From contig NZ_CP127173.1 in NCBI RefSeq assembly GCF_030264295.1, forward strand, positions 6,703,501 through 6,767,500: DNA of 64,000 bases. Reading direction: 5' to 3'. The notes under the pieces are model-generated. The model was not told where the DNA came from. It saw only the letters and a program-made list of their open reading frames with translations, and ran no database searches. This document shows, in pieces, positions 8,808-17,220 of this stretch (positions within the stretch are counted from its first letter, which is position 1; each line of letters begins with the position of its first letter). Source of the stretch: Amycolatopsis nalaikhensis. GTDB taxonomy: Bacteria; Actinomycetota; Actinomycetes; Mycobacteriales; Pseudonocardiaceae. The position numbers and the translations under genes are program-made.

Positions 8808-10550
8808 TCACTCCCGGTCGAGCAGCTTCCGCAGGGCGCTGAGCAGCGACTTCGCCGCTTCGGGCGACGCCGTCGCGTGGCGCCAGGCGACGTAGCCGTC
8901 CGGGCGGACCAGCAGGCAGCCGTCCTCGTCGATGCCGCTCAGCCGGGACCAGTCGCCGTACGCGTCGCGGCCTTCCGGGTCGCCGACGCGCACCGCGCGC
9001 AGGTCGAGGCCCAGCTCGGCGCCGACCTTCGCCGCGGCGTCGCGCCACGCGGTGCCGGTGAGCCCGGTCAGCACCGTCCACCGGCCGCCGCCGACGAGGT
9101 CCAAAGTGGACACGCGGCGGCCGTGCGGGCCCACCAGCCAGGCGTGCGGCAGCTTCGCGCCCGGTTCGGTGCTCGGCCGGTGGAACAGCTCGGGATCGCG
9201 GTCCGAAGTGGCCGTGACGCCGTCGGGCAGCACTGCACCCGAGGCGTACCGCTGGTCCATCTCGACGCCGTGCGCGTTGAACTCGTAGTGCTTCAGCTCG
9301 ATGGCCTTCTCCAGCTCACGCCGTTTCCGCGCGCCTTCGGCCGTGGGCGCGAGGCAGGTCTCGAGCCCGGCGGTGATGCCCTCGGCGTCGGTGTCGCCGG
9401 TGATGCCCAGCGCGGCGAAGATCGGCCCGAACTGGTCGCGGCTGAGGTTCGCCCGGTCGACGATCTGCTTGCCCACCGGAGCGCGCTCGGCGGAGTAGCT
9501 GTCGAGCAGCCCTTCGCCCGCCTCCCCGCGCAGCACCATCGCGAGCTTCCAAGCCAGGTTGTACGAGTCCTGGATGGACGTGTTCGAGCCCAGCCCGTTG
9601 GACGGCGGGTGCCGGTGCACGGCGTCCCCGGCGCAGAACACCCGTCCGCTGCGGTACTCCGTCGCGTAGTTGTGGTTGACCGTCCACAGTGACGTCGAGG
9701 TGATCTCGACCTCGAGGCCCGGGTCGCCGACGAGGTCGCGCACCAGCCGCGTCGCCTCCTCGACGTCGACCTCCGGCGGCGCCTGCTCGATGTCGTAGCC
9801 CCAGGTCAGCAGCCATTCGTTCCACGGGCGCACCATCCGGACCAGGCCCATCCCGATCCCGCCGAGGTGCGCGCCCGGCCGCATGACCCAGTAGAGGACG
9901 CTCGGCCGGTGCGCCACGTACGGCGCGAGGTCGGCGGTGAACGTGATGTTCATGCTGCCGGCCTTGCCGGTCTGCCCGGCGATGGGCAGCCCGGCCTGCT
10001 CGGCGACGCGGCTGCGGGCCCCGTCGGCGCCGATGAGGTACTTGGCGCGCAACGTGAACTCGTCGCCGCGCACGCGGTCGCGGAAGCGGGCGGTGACGCC
10101 GGTCGCGTCCTGGGTGAAGTCGAGGAACTCGGTGTCCAGCCGCAGTTTCGCGCCGCGGGCGGCGGCTTCGCTCACCAGGATCGGCTCGAGGTAGGTCTGC
10201 GGCAGGTCGATCATGTGGCACGGGCTCGCGGCGCCGTACTCCGACGCCGACCGGTCACCGGTGCCCCAGCTGGCGATCCGGCCGATCTCCGGCCCGGTCA
10301 GCGACGTGCAGAGCACGGTGTCGCCCATCAGCTCCGGCGGCGTCCCGACGGCCAGTGCCTTGTCCTCGACGCCGAGGTCGCGCAGCACCTCCATGGTGCG
10401 CTGGTTGGTGATGTGCGCGCGGGGCGTGTTGGCCGTCCAGCCGTACTTGGTGGCCAGCACGGTCGGCACGCCGTAGGTGGCGAGCAGCAGGGCCGCCGAG
10501 CCACCGGCCGGGCCGCTGCCGACCACGATGACGTCGGTGTCGTAGTTCAT
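8808..10550 (-). CDS. FAD-dependent aromatic hydroxylase (TfdB/phenol 2-monooxygenase-like)
   Basis: The 580-residue protein is a class A flavoprotein monooxygenase. GSGPAGG at residues 11-17 binds the ADP of FAD, GADGARS at 174-180 is the DG motif contacting FAD/NAD(P)H, and GDAVHRHPP at 308-316 is the second FAD motif. A degenerate thioredoxin-like C-terminal domain follows, as in phenol and 2,4-dichlorophenol hydroxylases. Its start overlaps the stop of the upstream reductase-dioxygenase fusion by ATGA, so the two are translationally coupled. Since the partner opens hydroxyquinol and reduces maleylacetate, the likely reaction is ortho-hydroxylation of a phenol such as resorcinol to hydroxyquinol using NAD(P)H and oxygen. 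The family is sure; the substrate is inferred from context. Confidence 0.88.
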   Translation of the reverse strand: MNYDTDVIVVGSGPAGGSAALLLATYGVPTVLATKYGWTANTPRAHITNQRTMEVLRDLGVEDKALAVGTPPELMGDTVLCTSLTGPEIGRIASWGTGDRSASEYGAASPCHMIDLPQTYLEPILVSEAAARGAKLRLDTEFLDFTQDATGVTARFRDRVRGDEFTLRAKYLIGADGARSRVAEQAGLPIAGQTGKAGSMNITFTADLAPYVAHRPSVLYWVMRPGAHLGGIGMGLVRMVRPWNEWLLTWGYDIEQAPPEVDVEEATRLVRDLVGDPGLEVEITSTSLWTVNHNYATEYRSGRVFCAGDAVHRHPPSNGLGSNTSIQDSYNLAWKLAMVLRGEAGEGLLDSYSAERAPVGKQIVDRANLSRDQFGPIFAALGITGDTDAEGITAGLETCLAPTAEGARKRRELEKAIELKHYEFNAHGVEMDQRYASGAVLPDGVTATSDRDPELFHRPSTEPGAKLPHAWLVGPHGRRVSTLDLVGGGRWTVLTGLTGTAWRDAAAKVGAELGLDLRAVRVGDPEGRDAYGDWSRLSGIDEDGCLLVRPDGYVAWRHATASPEAAKSLLSALRKLLDRE

Positions 10551-12298
10551 GCGCCACTCCCTGAGATCCGGAAGGTGAAGTCGAGGCGGCCGTCGCCGAA
10601 GTCGACGATCAGGTCGTCCTTGACACCGAAGACGGTGTCGGAGTCGAGGTAGTCGCCGCCGGCGACGAACAGCTGCGTGATCAGCGTCCGGTAGCCGGGC
10701 TTGGCGATCATGAAGTGCACGTGCGGGGCGCGGTAGGGGTGCCGCCCGACGGCGTCGAGCATCTGCCCGACCGGCCCGTCGGCGGGGATGGGGTAGGCGC
10801 TCGGCACGATCGTCCGGAAGCGCAGCCGCCCGTTTTCGTCCGTGCGGAAGCGCGCCCGGAGCACCGGACCGTCCACATCGGGCAGCTGGACGTCGTAGAA
10901 ACCGTCCTCATTGGACTGCCAGACGTCGACGACCGCGTCCGCGACGGGCCGGTCTTCGGTGTCGGTGACGAGGATGTCGGCCGCCAGCGGCTTGCCGGGC
11001 AGTCCTTCGGCGAGATCGGCGCCCTGCGGGGTTTCGGGCGGCCCTTCGACGTAGAAGGGGCCGAGCACGGCCGACGGCGTCGTGTCCGGGGTGCGCGAGT
11101 TGGTCAGGACGTCGACGACGCTGGACACGCCGAGGGTGTCCGACAGCAGGATGAACTCCTGGCGCGTGTCGGTGGTGATGTGCCCGGCGCGGGTCAGGAA
11201 GCCGATGGCGTACTCCCACTCGTCCTGGGTGAGGTCGGTGCGGATGGCGTAGCCGTGCAGGGTCTCGACGAGGTCGGTGAGCAGCGTCCGGACGCGGTCG
11301 GGCGCGCCGGCGAAGCTGTCGACGACCTGCTTGGTGAGCGCCTTGAGGCTGGGCCGAATGGCCGGGCGGGCACCGGTGAGGGCTTGGCGGAGGAGGTCGG
11401 CTTCCGGTTCGCCGTCGAGGTCCGCTTCGGTGAGCCCCAGCTCGGCGAGCGAGTGCGGGATGGGGAGGCTCGCGGCCAGTTCGAAGACGTCGGCGGCGTC
11501 GTCGAGGCCCTGGTGCGCCATGACGTACGGCAGGAGGACGGCGTGGGTTTCGGCGTGCGGGAGGCCGAACTTGCCGCCGAGGTGGTGGCAGAGGTGGTGG
11601 TGGAGTCCCATCTGGACGGCGTCGAGGCAGAGGCCGGCGAGCCAGGCCCCGCGCTGCGCGTCGCTCCGGGCGTCCACATCGGACGGATCGGCGGCGATCC
11701 GCGGCAGGGCGCGCATGAGGAGCTTGATCGACTCGGCGGCGAGCAGGTCGGTCATCGGGTTGGCGTCGGGGGCGTACCGGGCTTCGACGGCGTGGGCGAG
11801 GGCGTTGAGCCCGCTGGCGGCGGAGACGGGCACGGGCAGGCCGAGGGTGAGGTCGACGTCGTAGAGGACGGTCTCGGGCCGGACTTTCGGGGTCTTCTGC
11901 GTGGTCTTGCGGCCGTCGGCGGTCTGGCCGAGGACGGCGGTCAGCTCGGAACCGGCGTAGGTGGTCGGGACGACGAGCTGCGGAAGGTCGGTGTGCAGGG
12001 CGATGGCCTTGGCGAGCCCGGTGGCCGAACCACCCCCGACGGCGACCACCCCATCGACACCGTGCTCGGCGACGACCTTGAGGGCGCGCTCGGTGACATC
12101 GACGGGGGTGTGCATGGCGGCATCCTCGAACCGCGCGACGAGCCGAGCGCCGAGGACTTGGGCGGCCCGGTCCCCGTGCCGAGGACGGCCGATGAGCAGG
12201 ACGCGGCCGATCCCGAGCCGGTCGGCTTCCTCGCCGAGGGAGTCGAGCGAGCCGAAGACCACCCGCACGGGGTTCGCGGCGTAGCTGAACGAGGTCAT
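10547..12298 (-). CDS. Maleylacetate reductase-hydroxyquinol 1,2-dioxygenase fusion
   Basis: One 583-residue chain joins two enzymes normally made separately. Residues 1 to about 310 are an iron-alcohol-dehydrogenase-fold maleylacetate reductase: GGGSAT at 88-93 binds NAD(P)H and HHHLCHH at 233-239 with HAETH at 248-252 form the His-rich catalytic region. From about 317 the intradiol dioxygenase begins with its helical dimer domain (RVRTLLTDLVETLHGYAIR), then GPFYVEGPP with iron ligand Tyr 416, SAYPIP with Tyr 502 and PHVHFMI with His 526 and His 528. Hydroxyquinol is cleaved to maleylacetate, then reduced to 3-oxoadipate. The reductase half lacks roughly the last 40 residues of a stand-alone enzyme. 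No internal stop or likely restart is seen at the junction. ATG at 12298; the hydroxylase follows with a 4-base overlap. Confidence 0.9.
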   Translation of the reverse strand: MTSFSYAANPVRVVFGSLDSLGEEADRLGIGRVLLIGRPRHGDRAAQVLGARLVARFEDAAMHTPVDVTERALKVVAEHGVDGVVAVGGGSATGLAKAIALHTDLPQLVVPTTYAGSELTAVLGQTADGRKTTQKTPKVRPETVLYDVDLTLGLPVPVSAASGLNALAHAVEARYAPDANPMTDLLAAESIKLLMRALPRIAADPSDVDARSDAQRGAWLAGLCLDAVQMGLHHHLCHHLGGKFGLPHAETHAVLLPYVMAHQGLDDAADVFELAASLPIPHSLAELGLTEADLDGEPEADLLRQALTGARPAIRPSLKALTKQVVDSFAGAPDRVRTLLTDLVETLHGYAIRTDLTQDEWEYAIGFLTRAGHITTDTRQEFILLSDTLGVSSVVDVLTNSRTPDTTPSAVLGPFYVEGPPETPQGADLAEGLPGKPLAADILVTDTEDRPVADAVVDVWQSNEDGFYDVQLPDVDGPVLRARFRTDENGRLRFRTIVPSAYPIPADGPVGQMLDAVGRHPYRAPHVHFMIAKPGYRTLITQLFVAGGDYLDSDTVFGVKDDLIVDFGDGRLDFTFRISGSGA

Positions 12299-12709
12299 GC
12301 GGGGGAGTATCCGGCGGGGGCGGTGGCGCGGTCCTGCACGTTCTTGCTGCCTGGCGGCACGAAACGCGCGTGCTCGGGGTGGGTGGCGGCTCGCTCGCCC
12401 ACGCGGCGCACGGGCGCGGGGCTCGGCAGGCTGGTGGCGCTTGCTCCTCCTGCACCCTGGCGGGCGGCGGCGCGCCCGGCGCTCTGCCCGCTCGGCGCGG
12501 GGCTGCGGGGTCCAGCGGCTTGGTTCCTGCAGCCTGCCCGGCGCCCGGCGGGTGATGGTGGCGTGCCTGGCGGTCGCCCGCCTGGCTTGGGGCTGCGGGG
12601 GCGGATGCTTGAACCTCGCGCGCCCGGCGGGTGGCGGCAGCGCGCCCGGCAGCCAGCCCGCCTGGCGGGCCGCCGAGCGTTCAGCCCGCTCAGCCCGCCC
12701 CGCGCTTCC
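12299..12709. other. Non-coding GC-rich spacer with degenerate GCCCGGCGGG-like repeats
   Basis: These 411 bases separate two same-strand genes and contain no convincing gene. The stretch is almost all G and C and repeats variants of GCCTGGCGG, GCCCGGCGGGTG, GGGGCTGCGGGG and CAGCCCGC. I found no promoter consensus, although the promoter of the dioxygenase-hydroxylase operon should lie at its low end near 12299-12360. It may be a decayed gene end, expanded low-complexity DNA or a structured leader. Confidence 0.5.
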
Positions 12710-13585
12710 TCAACCCGCCCGGCGCAGGGCCGCAGGCGTAGTCCCGAGCTGAGCGCGCAAGACCCGCGTCAGGTGCTCCTGGTGCGAGAACCCGCACCGA
12801 ACCGCGATCTCCGCGATCGGATCGTCGCCGGTGCGCAGCAGCAGGCCCGCCCGCTCGACCCGCAACCGCAGCAAGAACCGATGCGGCGGCAACCCCGTCC
12901 GCGCCTTGAACTGCCGCGAAAACTGGCTCACGCTCAACCCGGCGAGCGCCGCCAAATCAGCCAACGGCACCGGCTCGGCCAGGCGCTCGGCCATCAGGTC
13001 GCGGACGCGGGTGAACTGCTGGTCGGACAAGCCGCGAACCGGAACAGTCTCGGGTGCGCGGCCCGCTCGGTGCCGGCGGACCAACTGGGCCGCGACCAGC
13101 GCGCCGAGCTGGTCGGCGTACGTCCGGGCGCTCGGCTCCCAGTCGCGGACCACGCCGTCGAGACTCAGGACCAGCTGCTCGAGCAGGGGGTCGCTGCTGC
13201 CGAGCTCCTCGGCGAGCCGGACCGGCGCGCCCTCGCCGGCGGCCTCCTGCACGGCGTCGTCGGCCAGGTAGACGTGCACCGTGTCGAGCGCGCCGCCCAG
13301 CTCGACCGACAGCTCCGCGTGCGACGGCTGCAGGAACAACCCGCCCGCCGGCATCCGGCGGCTCTGCTCGCGCGCCGTCCCGACGCCGCGGCGGACCGTG
13401 ACCGGCCCGTCCAGGTGGAGGATCAGCTGGTGGCTGGCGGCCGCGCCGAACTCGGCGCGGTACGGACGTTCGCGCTGCTTGGAGACGTACACCCGGTCCC
13501 AGCCGAGCCCGGCGCTCGTGCGTTCGGGGCGGACCCAGGGCAGCGCGAGGATGCCGTTCGTGTCGGCCAGCCCGAGTTCGCCCAC
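12710..13585 (-). CDS. AraC-family transcriptional regulator
   Basis: The 291-residue protein has an N-terminal cupin-like sensing half and a C-terminal AraC DNA-binding domain with two helix-turn-helix motifs. The first includes LADLAALAGLSVSQFSRQF, the second DPIAEIAVRCGFSHQEHLTR, and the chain ends GTTPAALRRAG as the family typically does. I placed the start at GTG 13585 because AGGAGG lies five bases upstream. It lies upstream of and in line with the hydroxyquinol operon, separated by the odd 411-bp spacer, so it may activate that operon. It is also divergent from the DinB-like gene with 94 bp between. Confidence 0.85.
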   Translation of the reverse strand: MGELGLADTNGILALPWVRPERTSAGLGWDRVYVSKQRERPYRAEFGAAASHQLILHLDGPVTVRRGVGTAREQSRRMPAGGLFLQPSHAELSVELGGALDTVHVYLADDAVQEAAGEGAPVRLAEELGSSDPLLEQLVLSLDGVVRDWEPSARTYADQLGALVAAQLVRRHRAGRAPETVPVRGLSDQQFTRVRDLMAERLAEPVPLADLAALAGLSVSQFSRQFKARTGLPPHRFLLRLRVERAGLLLRTGDDPIAEIAVRCGFSHQEHLTRVLRAQLGTTPAALRRAG

Positions 13586-13679
13586 GCCTGCCTCCTCGAC
13601 GTCGAGGCTGTCCGCGATGGTACGCGACCCGCCGGAAAACCGGTGGCGGCGGTCACGCCCGACCGTCGATGATCCGGGG

Positions 13680-14234
13680 ATGGCCGACACCACCCAGCCC
13701 ACCCGGTCCTTCGGCTGGTGGGACATGTTCGTCCACCCCGACGACGACCCCCGCGCCGACGGCGGGTTCGAGAACTCCGAACGCGGCATGCTCGTCGGCT
13801 ACCTGCGCGACCGGCGCCTCACCCTGCGGCTCAAGTGCCGCGATCTCGACGCCGAAGGCCTCGCGCGGCGCTCGGTCGAGCCGTCGAACCTCTCGCTGCT
13901 CGGCCTGGTCCGGCACCTGGCCGAGGTCGAGCGCTACTGGTTCCGCGAGGTCATGGCGGGCGAGCGCACCCCGGAGCACTTCACCGGGAACGCCGAGTTC
14001 GACGACGTCACCGCCGACCCGGCGATGGTCGAGCAGGCCTGGGCGCTGTGGCAGGCCGAGGTCGAGTTCGCCGAGCGGTTCGTTGAAACCGCCCCCGACC
14101 TCGGCGTCCGCGGCCACGACGACGACCGCACGCCGTTGCGGGAGGTGCTCGTCCACATGATCGAGGAGTACGCCCGCCACAACGGGCACGCCGACCTGCT
14201 GCGCGAGCGGATCGACGGCCGCGTCGGGCAGTGA
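13680..14234 (+). CDS. DinB/DUF664-family protein (putative thiol-dependent transferase)
   Basis: The 184-residue protein has the four-helix DinB layout with spaced metal-binding His residues: LVRHLAEVERYWFR in the second helix and VHMIEEYARHNGHADLLRE near the C-terminus. That pattern is typical of the DUF664 branch, whose characterised relatives in actinobacteria are mycothiol- or bacillithiol-dependent S-transferases. The likely role is detoxification by thiol transfer, but no substrate can be read from the sequence. ATG 13680 lies 94 bp from the divergent AraC start. The stop at 14234 is one base from the convergent siderophore-interacting gene. Confidence 0.83.
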   Translation: MADTTQPTRSFGWWDMFVHPDDDPRADGGFENSERGMLVGYLRDRRLTLRLKCRDLDAEGLARRSVEPSNLSLLGLVRHLAEVERYWFREVMAGERTPEHFTGNAEFDDVTADPAMVEQAWALWQAEVEFAERFVETAPDLGVRGHDDDRTPLREVLVHMIEEYARHNGHADLLRERIDGRVGQ

Positions 14235-14235
14235 C

Positions 14236-15033
14236 TCAGCCCGGCGACGCGCGGCCGTGGCGCCAGTAGCCGAGGAACGCGACGTCGGACTTCGCCCAGC
14301 CGCGGTCCCGCACCAGGTGGCGGCGCACGCCGGTGGCCAGCGCGGCCTCGCCGGCGACCCACGCGTAGGCCCGCCCGGCGGGTAACTCGGCCGCGAGGAC
14401 CGCGTCGAGGGCCAGCCGGCCCGGACGGGCGCCGGCGCGCGACCGGGGCAGCCAGTGCACCCGCACCCCGGGCGGCGCCTCGACCTCCCGGACGTCCGCC
14501 GCCGACGGCACCTCCAGGAACACCTCCGCCACCAGGTCGGCGGGGGCGTGGTCGAGGATGGCCAGCACCGCGGGCACCGCGCTTTCGTCCGCGGCGAGCA
14601 GCTGCCACGACACCCCGGGCGGCGGCAGGTAGCCGACGCCCATGTCGAAGACGCCCGCCGGATCGCCTGGCCGGGCGCGCCGGGCCCACTCGGCCGCCGG
14701 GGCGTCGCCGTCGTGCAGCGCGAACTCGATGTCGATCTCGCCGGGCCGCGCGCGCCGGATCGTGTAGTTGCGCACCCACGGGCGACGGCTCTTCGGCAGC
14801 ATCAGCAGCTGCGCCATCCAGCCTTCGTTGTCCAGCGTCGGCATCCGGAGCCCGTCCTGGCCGGCACGCGGGAAGAACAGCCGCACGGCCTGGTCGTAGC
14901 CCGCCGGTTCGAGGTCCGCGAGGTCGGGCCCGCCGAGGGTGACGGTCCGGAACGAGGGGCTGGGCGCGGTGTTCGCGCGGACCTCCAGGGTGAGCATCCG
15001 CCGCGTCTTCGGGCGGCGCACCTTCGGGATCAT
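14236..15033 (-). CDS. Siderophore-interacting protein (ViuB-like flavin reductase)
   Basis: The 265-residue protein belongs to the SIP family of FAD-dependent ferric-siderophore reductases. The FAD-binding barrel shows RPWVRNYTIRR, the R-x-Y-T-x-R flavin motif, and GPAVRLFF-like text (AVRLFFPRA). The NAD(P)H-binding half contains LLAADESAVPAVLAIL, and the C-terminus YAWVAGEAALATGVRRHLV and GYWRHGRA is strongly typical. It would reduce ferric siderophores in the cytosol to release iron. It is the last gene of a three-gene operon and starts at ATG 15033 within a TGATG overlap with the upstream ferredoxin-type reductase. Confidence 0.92.
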   Translation of the reverse strand: MIPKVRRPKTRRMLTLEVRANTAPSPSFRTVTLGGPDLADLEPAGYDQAVRLFFPRAGQDGLRMPTLDNEGWMAQLLMLPKSRRPWVRNYTIRRARPGEIDIEFALHDGDAPAAEWARRARPGDPAGVFDMGVGYLPPPGVSWQLLAADESAVPAVLAILDHAPADLVAEVFLEVPSAADVREVEAPPGVRVHWLPRSRAGARPGRLALDAVLAAELPAGRAYAWVAGEAALATGVRRHLVRDRGWAKSDVAFLGYWRHGRASPG

Positions 15034-15923
15034 CAGACGTCCAGCACCAGCCGGGGCGAGCACGCGCGCGACACGCACGGGTACATCCGGCCCGCCGGGG
15101 CGCCGATGTCGTCCCGGTGCTCCGGCTCTCCGTCGAGGACGCCGATCTCGCAGCTGCCGCAGACCCCTTCCCGGCACGCGGACGGCACCGGGCGGCCGCG
15201 GTGGTTCAGCACGTCCAGCAGCGACTCGTCGACCGGCACCTGGAGCGTCTCGCCGGACCGGGCGCACACGACCTCGAAGGGCGTGTCGGGCGCGAACACC
15301 CGGCGCGTCGGCTGGAAGCGTTCGGTGTGCACGCGGGGGAACAGCGCCTCGGCCGCGTCCACCATGGACGCCGGGCCGCAGCAGTAGACCTCCGCGTTCC
15401 TTGGCAGGGCGGCGAGATCCGGGCGCCCGGTCTCCGCGGTGGGGAACAGGCGCACGCGGTCGCCGTACGCGGCCACCAGCTCCGCGGCGAACGGCATCGT
15501 GGCGCGGGACCGGCCGGCGTACACGAGCGTCGCCTCGGCGCCGGACTCGACGGCCGCGCGCAGCATCGGCACGATCGGCGTGATCCCGATGCCCCCGGCC
15601 AGGAACAGGTACTCCGCCGCCGGCCGCAGCGGGAAGTGGTTGCGGGGCTCGGAAACCGCGAGCGTCCGGCCTTCGCGCAGGAACAGGTGGACGTACTCCG
15701 AGCCACCGCGGCTCAGCGGGTCGTGGCGGACCGCGATCCGGTAGGCCGAGCGGTCGCCGGGGTCGCCGCACAGCGAGTACTGCCGGGTGAGCCAGTTCGG
15801 CAACGCCAGGTCGATGTGCGCGCCGGGCTCCCACGGCGCCAGCGGGCCTTCGTCGCCGCGCAGGAGGAGGGAAACGACGTCGTCGGCGACGTGCTCGACG
15901 CGTTCGAGGATCGTTTTCTGCAT
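15033..15923 (-). CDS. Phthalate-dioxygenase-reductase-type flavin/2Fe-2S oxidoreductase
   Basis: The 296-residue chain has an FMN/FAD-binding barrel (RQYSLCGDP), an NAD-binding domain (LFLAGGIGITPIVPML, then YCCGPASMVDA) and a C-terminal plant-type 2Fe-2S ferredoxin. The cluster ligands are visible as CREGVCGSC followed by YPCVSRA. This order is that of the phthalate dioxygenase reductase family, which passes electrons from NADH through flavin to a cluster and on to a partner. The cotranscribed siderophore-interacting and PPOX-type proteins suggest electron supply for an iron or flavin reaction. ATG 15923 is two bases from the upstream stop. Confidence 0.9.
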   Translation of the reverse strand: MQKTILERVEHVADDVVSLLLRGDEGPLAPWEPGAHIDLALPNWLTRQYSLCGDPGDRSAYRIAVRHDPLSRGGSEYVHLFLREGRTLAVSEPRNHFPLRPAAEYLFLAGGIGITPIVPMLRAAVESGAEATLVYAGRSRATMPFAAELVAAYGDRVRLFPTAETGRPDLAALPRNAEVYCCGPASMVDAAEALFPRVHTERFQPTRRVFAPDTPFEVVCARSGETLQVPVDESLLDVLNHRGRPVPSACREGVCGSCEIGVLDGEPEHRDDIGAPAGRMYPCVSRACSPRLVLDV

Positions 15924-15925
15924 CG

Positions 15926-16546
15926 TCAGTACAGCTTCCGGTAGCCGTCTTCGAGCAGCTGCTCGAGGAGTTCGGGGTCGGCGCCCATCTGGTCGGCGGC
16001 GATCTCGCCGGCCGAGGGCAGTTCGGCGGCGAGGGCCTGGCTCGCCGGGTCCCACAGGCGCGAGCGGATCAGCGCGCGGCCGCAGTGGAAGTACACCTCG
16101 GTGACGTCGACGACGATCGCCAGGATCGGCGCCTTCGCCTCGGTGCGCATCCGGGCGAGCACGTCCGGGTCGTCGGTGATGTACGCGCTTCCGTTGACGC
16201 GCAGGGTTTCCCGCATGCCGGGGACGAAGAACAGCAGGCCGACGCCGTCGTTCTCGGCGATGTTCCGGAAGGAGTCGGCGATCTTGTTGCCGGGCCGGTC
16301 GGGCAGCGCGAGCGTGCGGTCGTCGAGGACCTTCACGAAGCCGGGGTAGTCGCCGCGGGGCGAGCAGTCGGCGCGGCCCGCGGCGTCCGCGGTGGCCAGG
16401 GTGAGGAACGGCGAGTGGGCGATGAAGCGCCGGGCGTACCGGTCGACGCGGTCGCCGATCTTGGCTTCGATCATGGCTTCGGGCTCGCCGATCCGGGACC
16501 GCACCTCGGCCATGGTGACTCGGCTCAGCGTGTTTGTGCTGGTCAT
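15926..16546 (-). CDS. Pyridoxamine-5'-phosphate-oxidase-like FMN protein (MSMEG_1061-like)
   Basis: The 206-residue protein has the split-barrel PPOX fold: FLTLATADAAGRADCSPRGDYPGFV in pieces marks the flavin-binding strand pair, and LALPDRPGNKIADSFRNI with GLLFFVPGMRETLRVNGSA is characteristic of the MSMEG_1061-like subfamily. Such proteins bind FMN or F420 and reduce small molecules; no substrate is known here. It heads the operon with the ferredoxin-type reductase and siderophore-interacting protein and is divergent from a TetR gene with only 56 bp between, implying TetR control. Confidence 0.88.
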   Translation of the reverse strand: MTSTNTLSRVTMAEVRSRIGEPEAMIEAKIGDRVDRYARRFIAHSPFLTLATADAAGRADCSPRGDYPGFVKVLDDRTLALPDRPGNKIADSFRNIAENDGVGLLFFVPGMRETLRVNGSAYITDDPDVLARMRTEAKAPILAIVVDVTEVYFHCGRALIRSRLWDPASQALAAELPSAGEIAADQMGADPELLEQLLEDGYRKLY

Positions 16547-16602
16547 GGCACAATTATGAGCAAATACTCAGATCTTGACTACTCGCTTTCCAGGAGGGTG
16601 CC
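16547..16602. promoter_or_regulatory. Divergent promoter with TetR-type operator
   Basis: This AT-richer spacer holds the pseudo-palindrome TGAGCAAATACTCA at 16557-16570, with 4-bp perfect outer arms and two more symmetric inner pairs. On the minus strand CATAAT at 16557-16552 is a good -10 box for the PPOX operon, and TTGACT at 16575-16580 may be a -35 for the TetR gene. The palindrome overlaps the minus-strand -10, so TetR binding should block it. Confidence 0.6.
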
Positions 16603-17220
16603 GTGACATCGGGCGAGCGCCGCATCCAGCCACGTAAACAGCCGCGTCAAGTCCGCGCCGAGCTGACCCGGCAGCGGATCCTGACGGCGGCTGCTCACGT
16701 TTTCGCCGAGCACGGCTACGCCGCGGGCACCACCAACCGCATCGCCGAGCGGGCCGGCCTCTCCATCGGCTCGCTGTACCAGTACTTCCCGAACAAGGAC
16801 GCGATCCTGGCCGAGCTGCTGATGCGCCACCTCGACGAAGGCTCGGCGGTCACGGAACGGATCCAGCGCCAGGAGCTGCCGGGCCCGATCGAGGAGGTGT
16901 TCCGCGTGTTCGTGCGCGGCGCGATCGAGTCCCACCTCGGCGACCCGCAGCTGCTCCGGCTGCTGATGGAGCAGGCACCGCGTTCGACCGAGCTGCTAGA
17001 GAAGGTGGCGCGGCTGAAGCAGTCCCTGGTCTCCTACATGCAGGAGCTGTTCGACACGCACCCGGAGGTCCGGGTGGCGGACACGGAGACGGCGGCCCGG
17101 CTCGTCGTGACGACGACGGAGCTGGTCGTCCACCAGCTCATCGCCGACCACGAACCCGTCGACCCGGCCCGGCTGGAGAACGAGCTGGTCGCCATGCTGA
17201 CCCGCTACGTCACGGAGTGA
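16603..17220 (+). CDS. TetR-family repressor of the PPOX/reductase/SIP operon
   Basis: The 205-residue protein starts at GTG 16603 after AGGAGG. The N-terminal helix-turn-helix is clear: RQRILTAAAHVFAEHGYAA, then IAERAGLSIGSLYQYFPNKD. The C-terminal ligand domain is of the common TetR_C type (EEVFRVFVRGAIESHL, LRLLMEQAP). It is divergent from the flavoprotein operon and the intergenic region carries a palindrome, so local repression is the simple reading. Its last 11 bases overlap the convergent beta-helix gene. Confidence 0.9.
   Translation: MTSGERRIQPRKQPRQVRAELTRQRILTAAAHVFAEHGYAAGTTNRIAERAGLSIGSLYQYFPNKDAILAELLMRHLDEGSAVTERIQRQELPGPIEEVFRVFVRGAIESHLGDPQLLRLLMEQAPRSTELLEKVARLKQSLVSYMQELFDTHPEVRVADTETAARLVVTTTELVVHQLIADHEPVDPARLENELVAMLTRYVTE

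Noticed and set aside
12299..12709. A small gene in the GC-rich spacer
   Set aside because: The available frames give Arg/Gly/Ala/Trp low-complexity text with no ribosome site or conserved pattern.
10715..13672. Open frame of almost 1000 codons on the plus strand across the dioxygenase and AraC genes
   Set aside because: It crosses two genes with full catalytic motifs on the other strand and the low-complexity spacer; its translation shows no domain.
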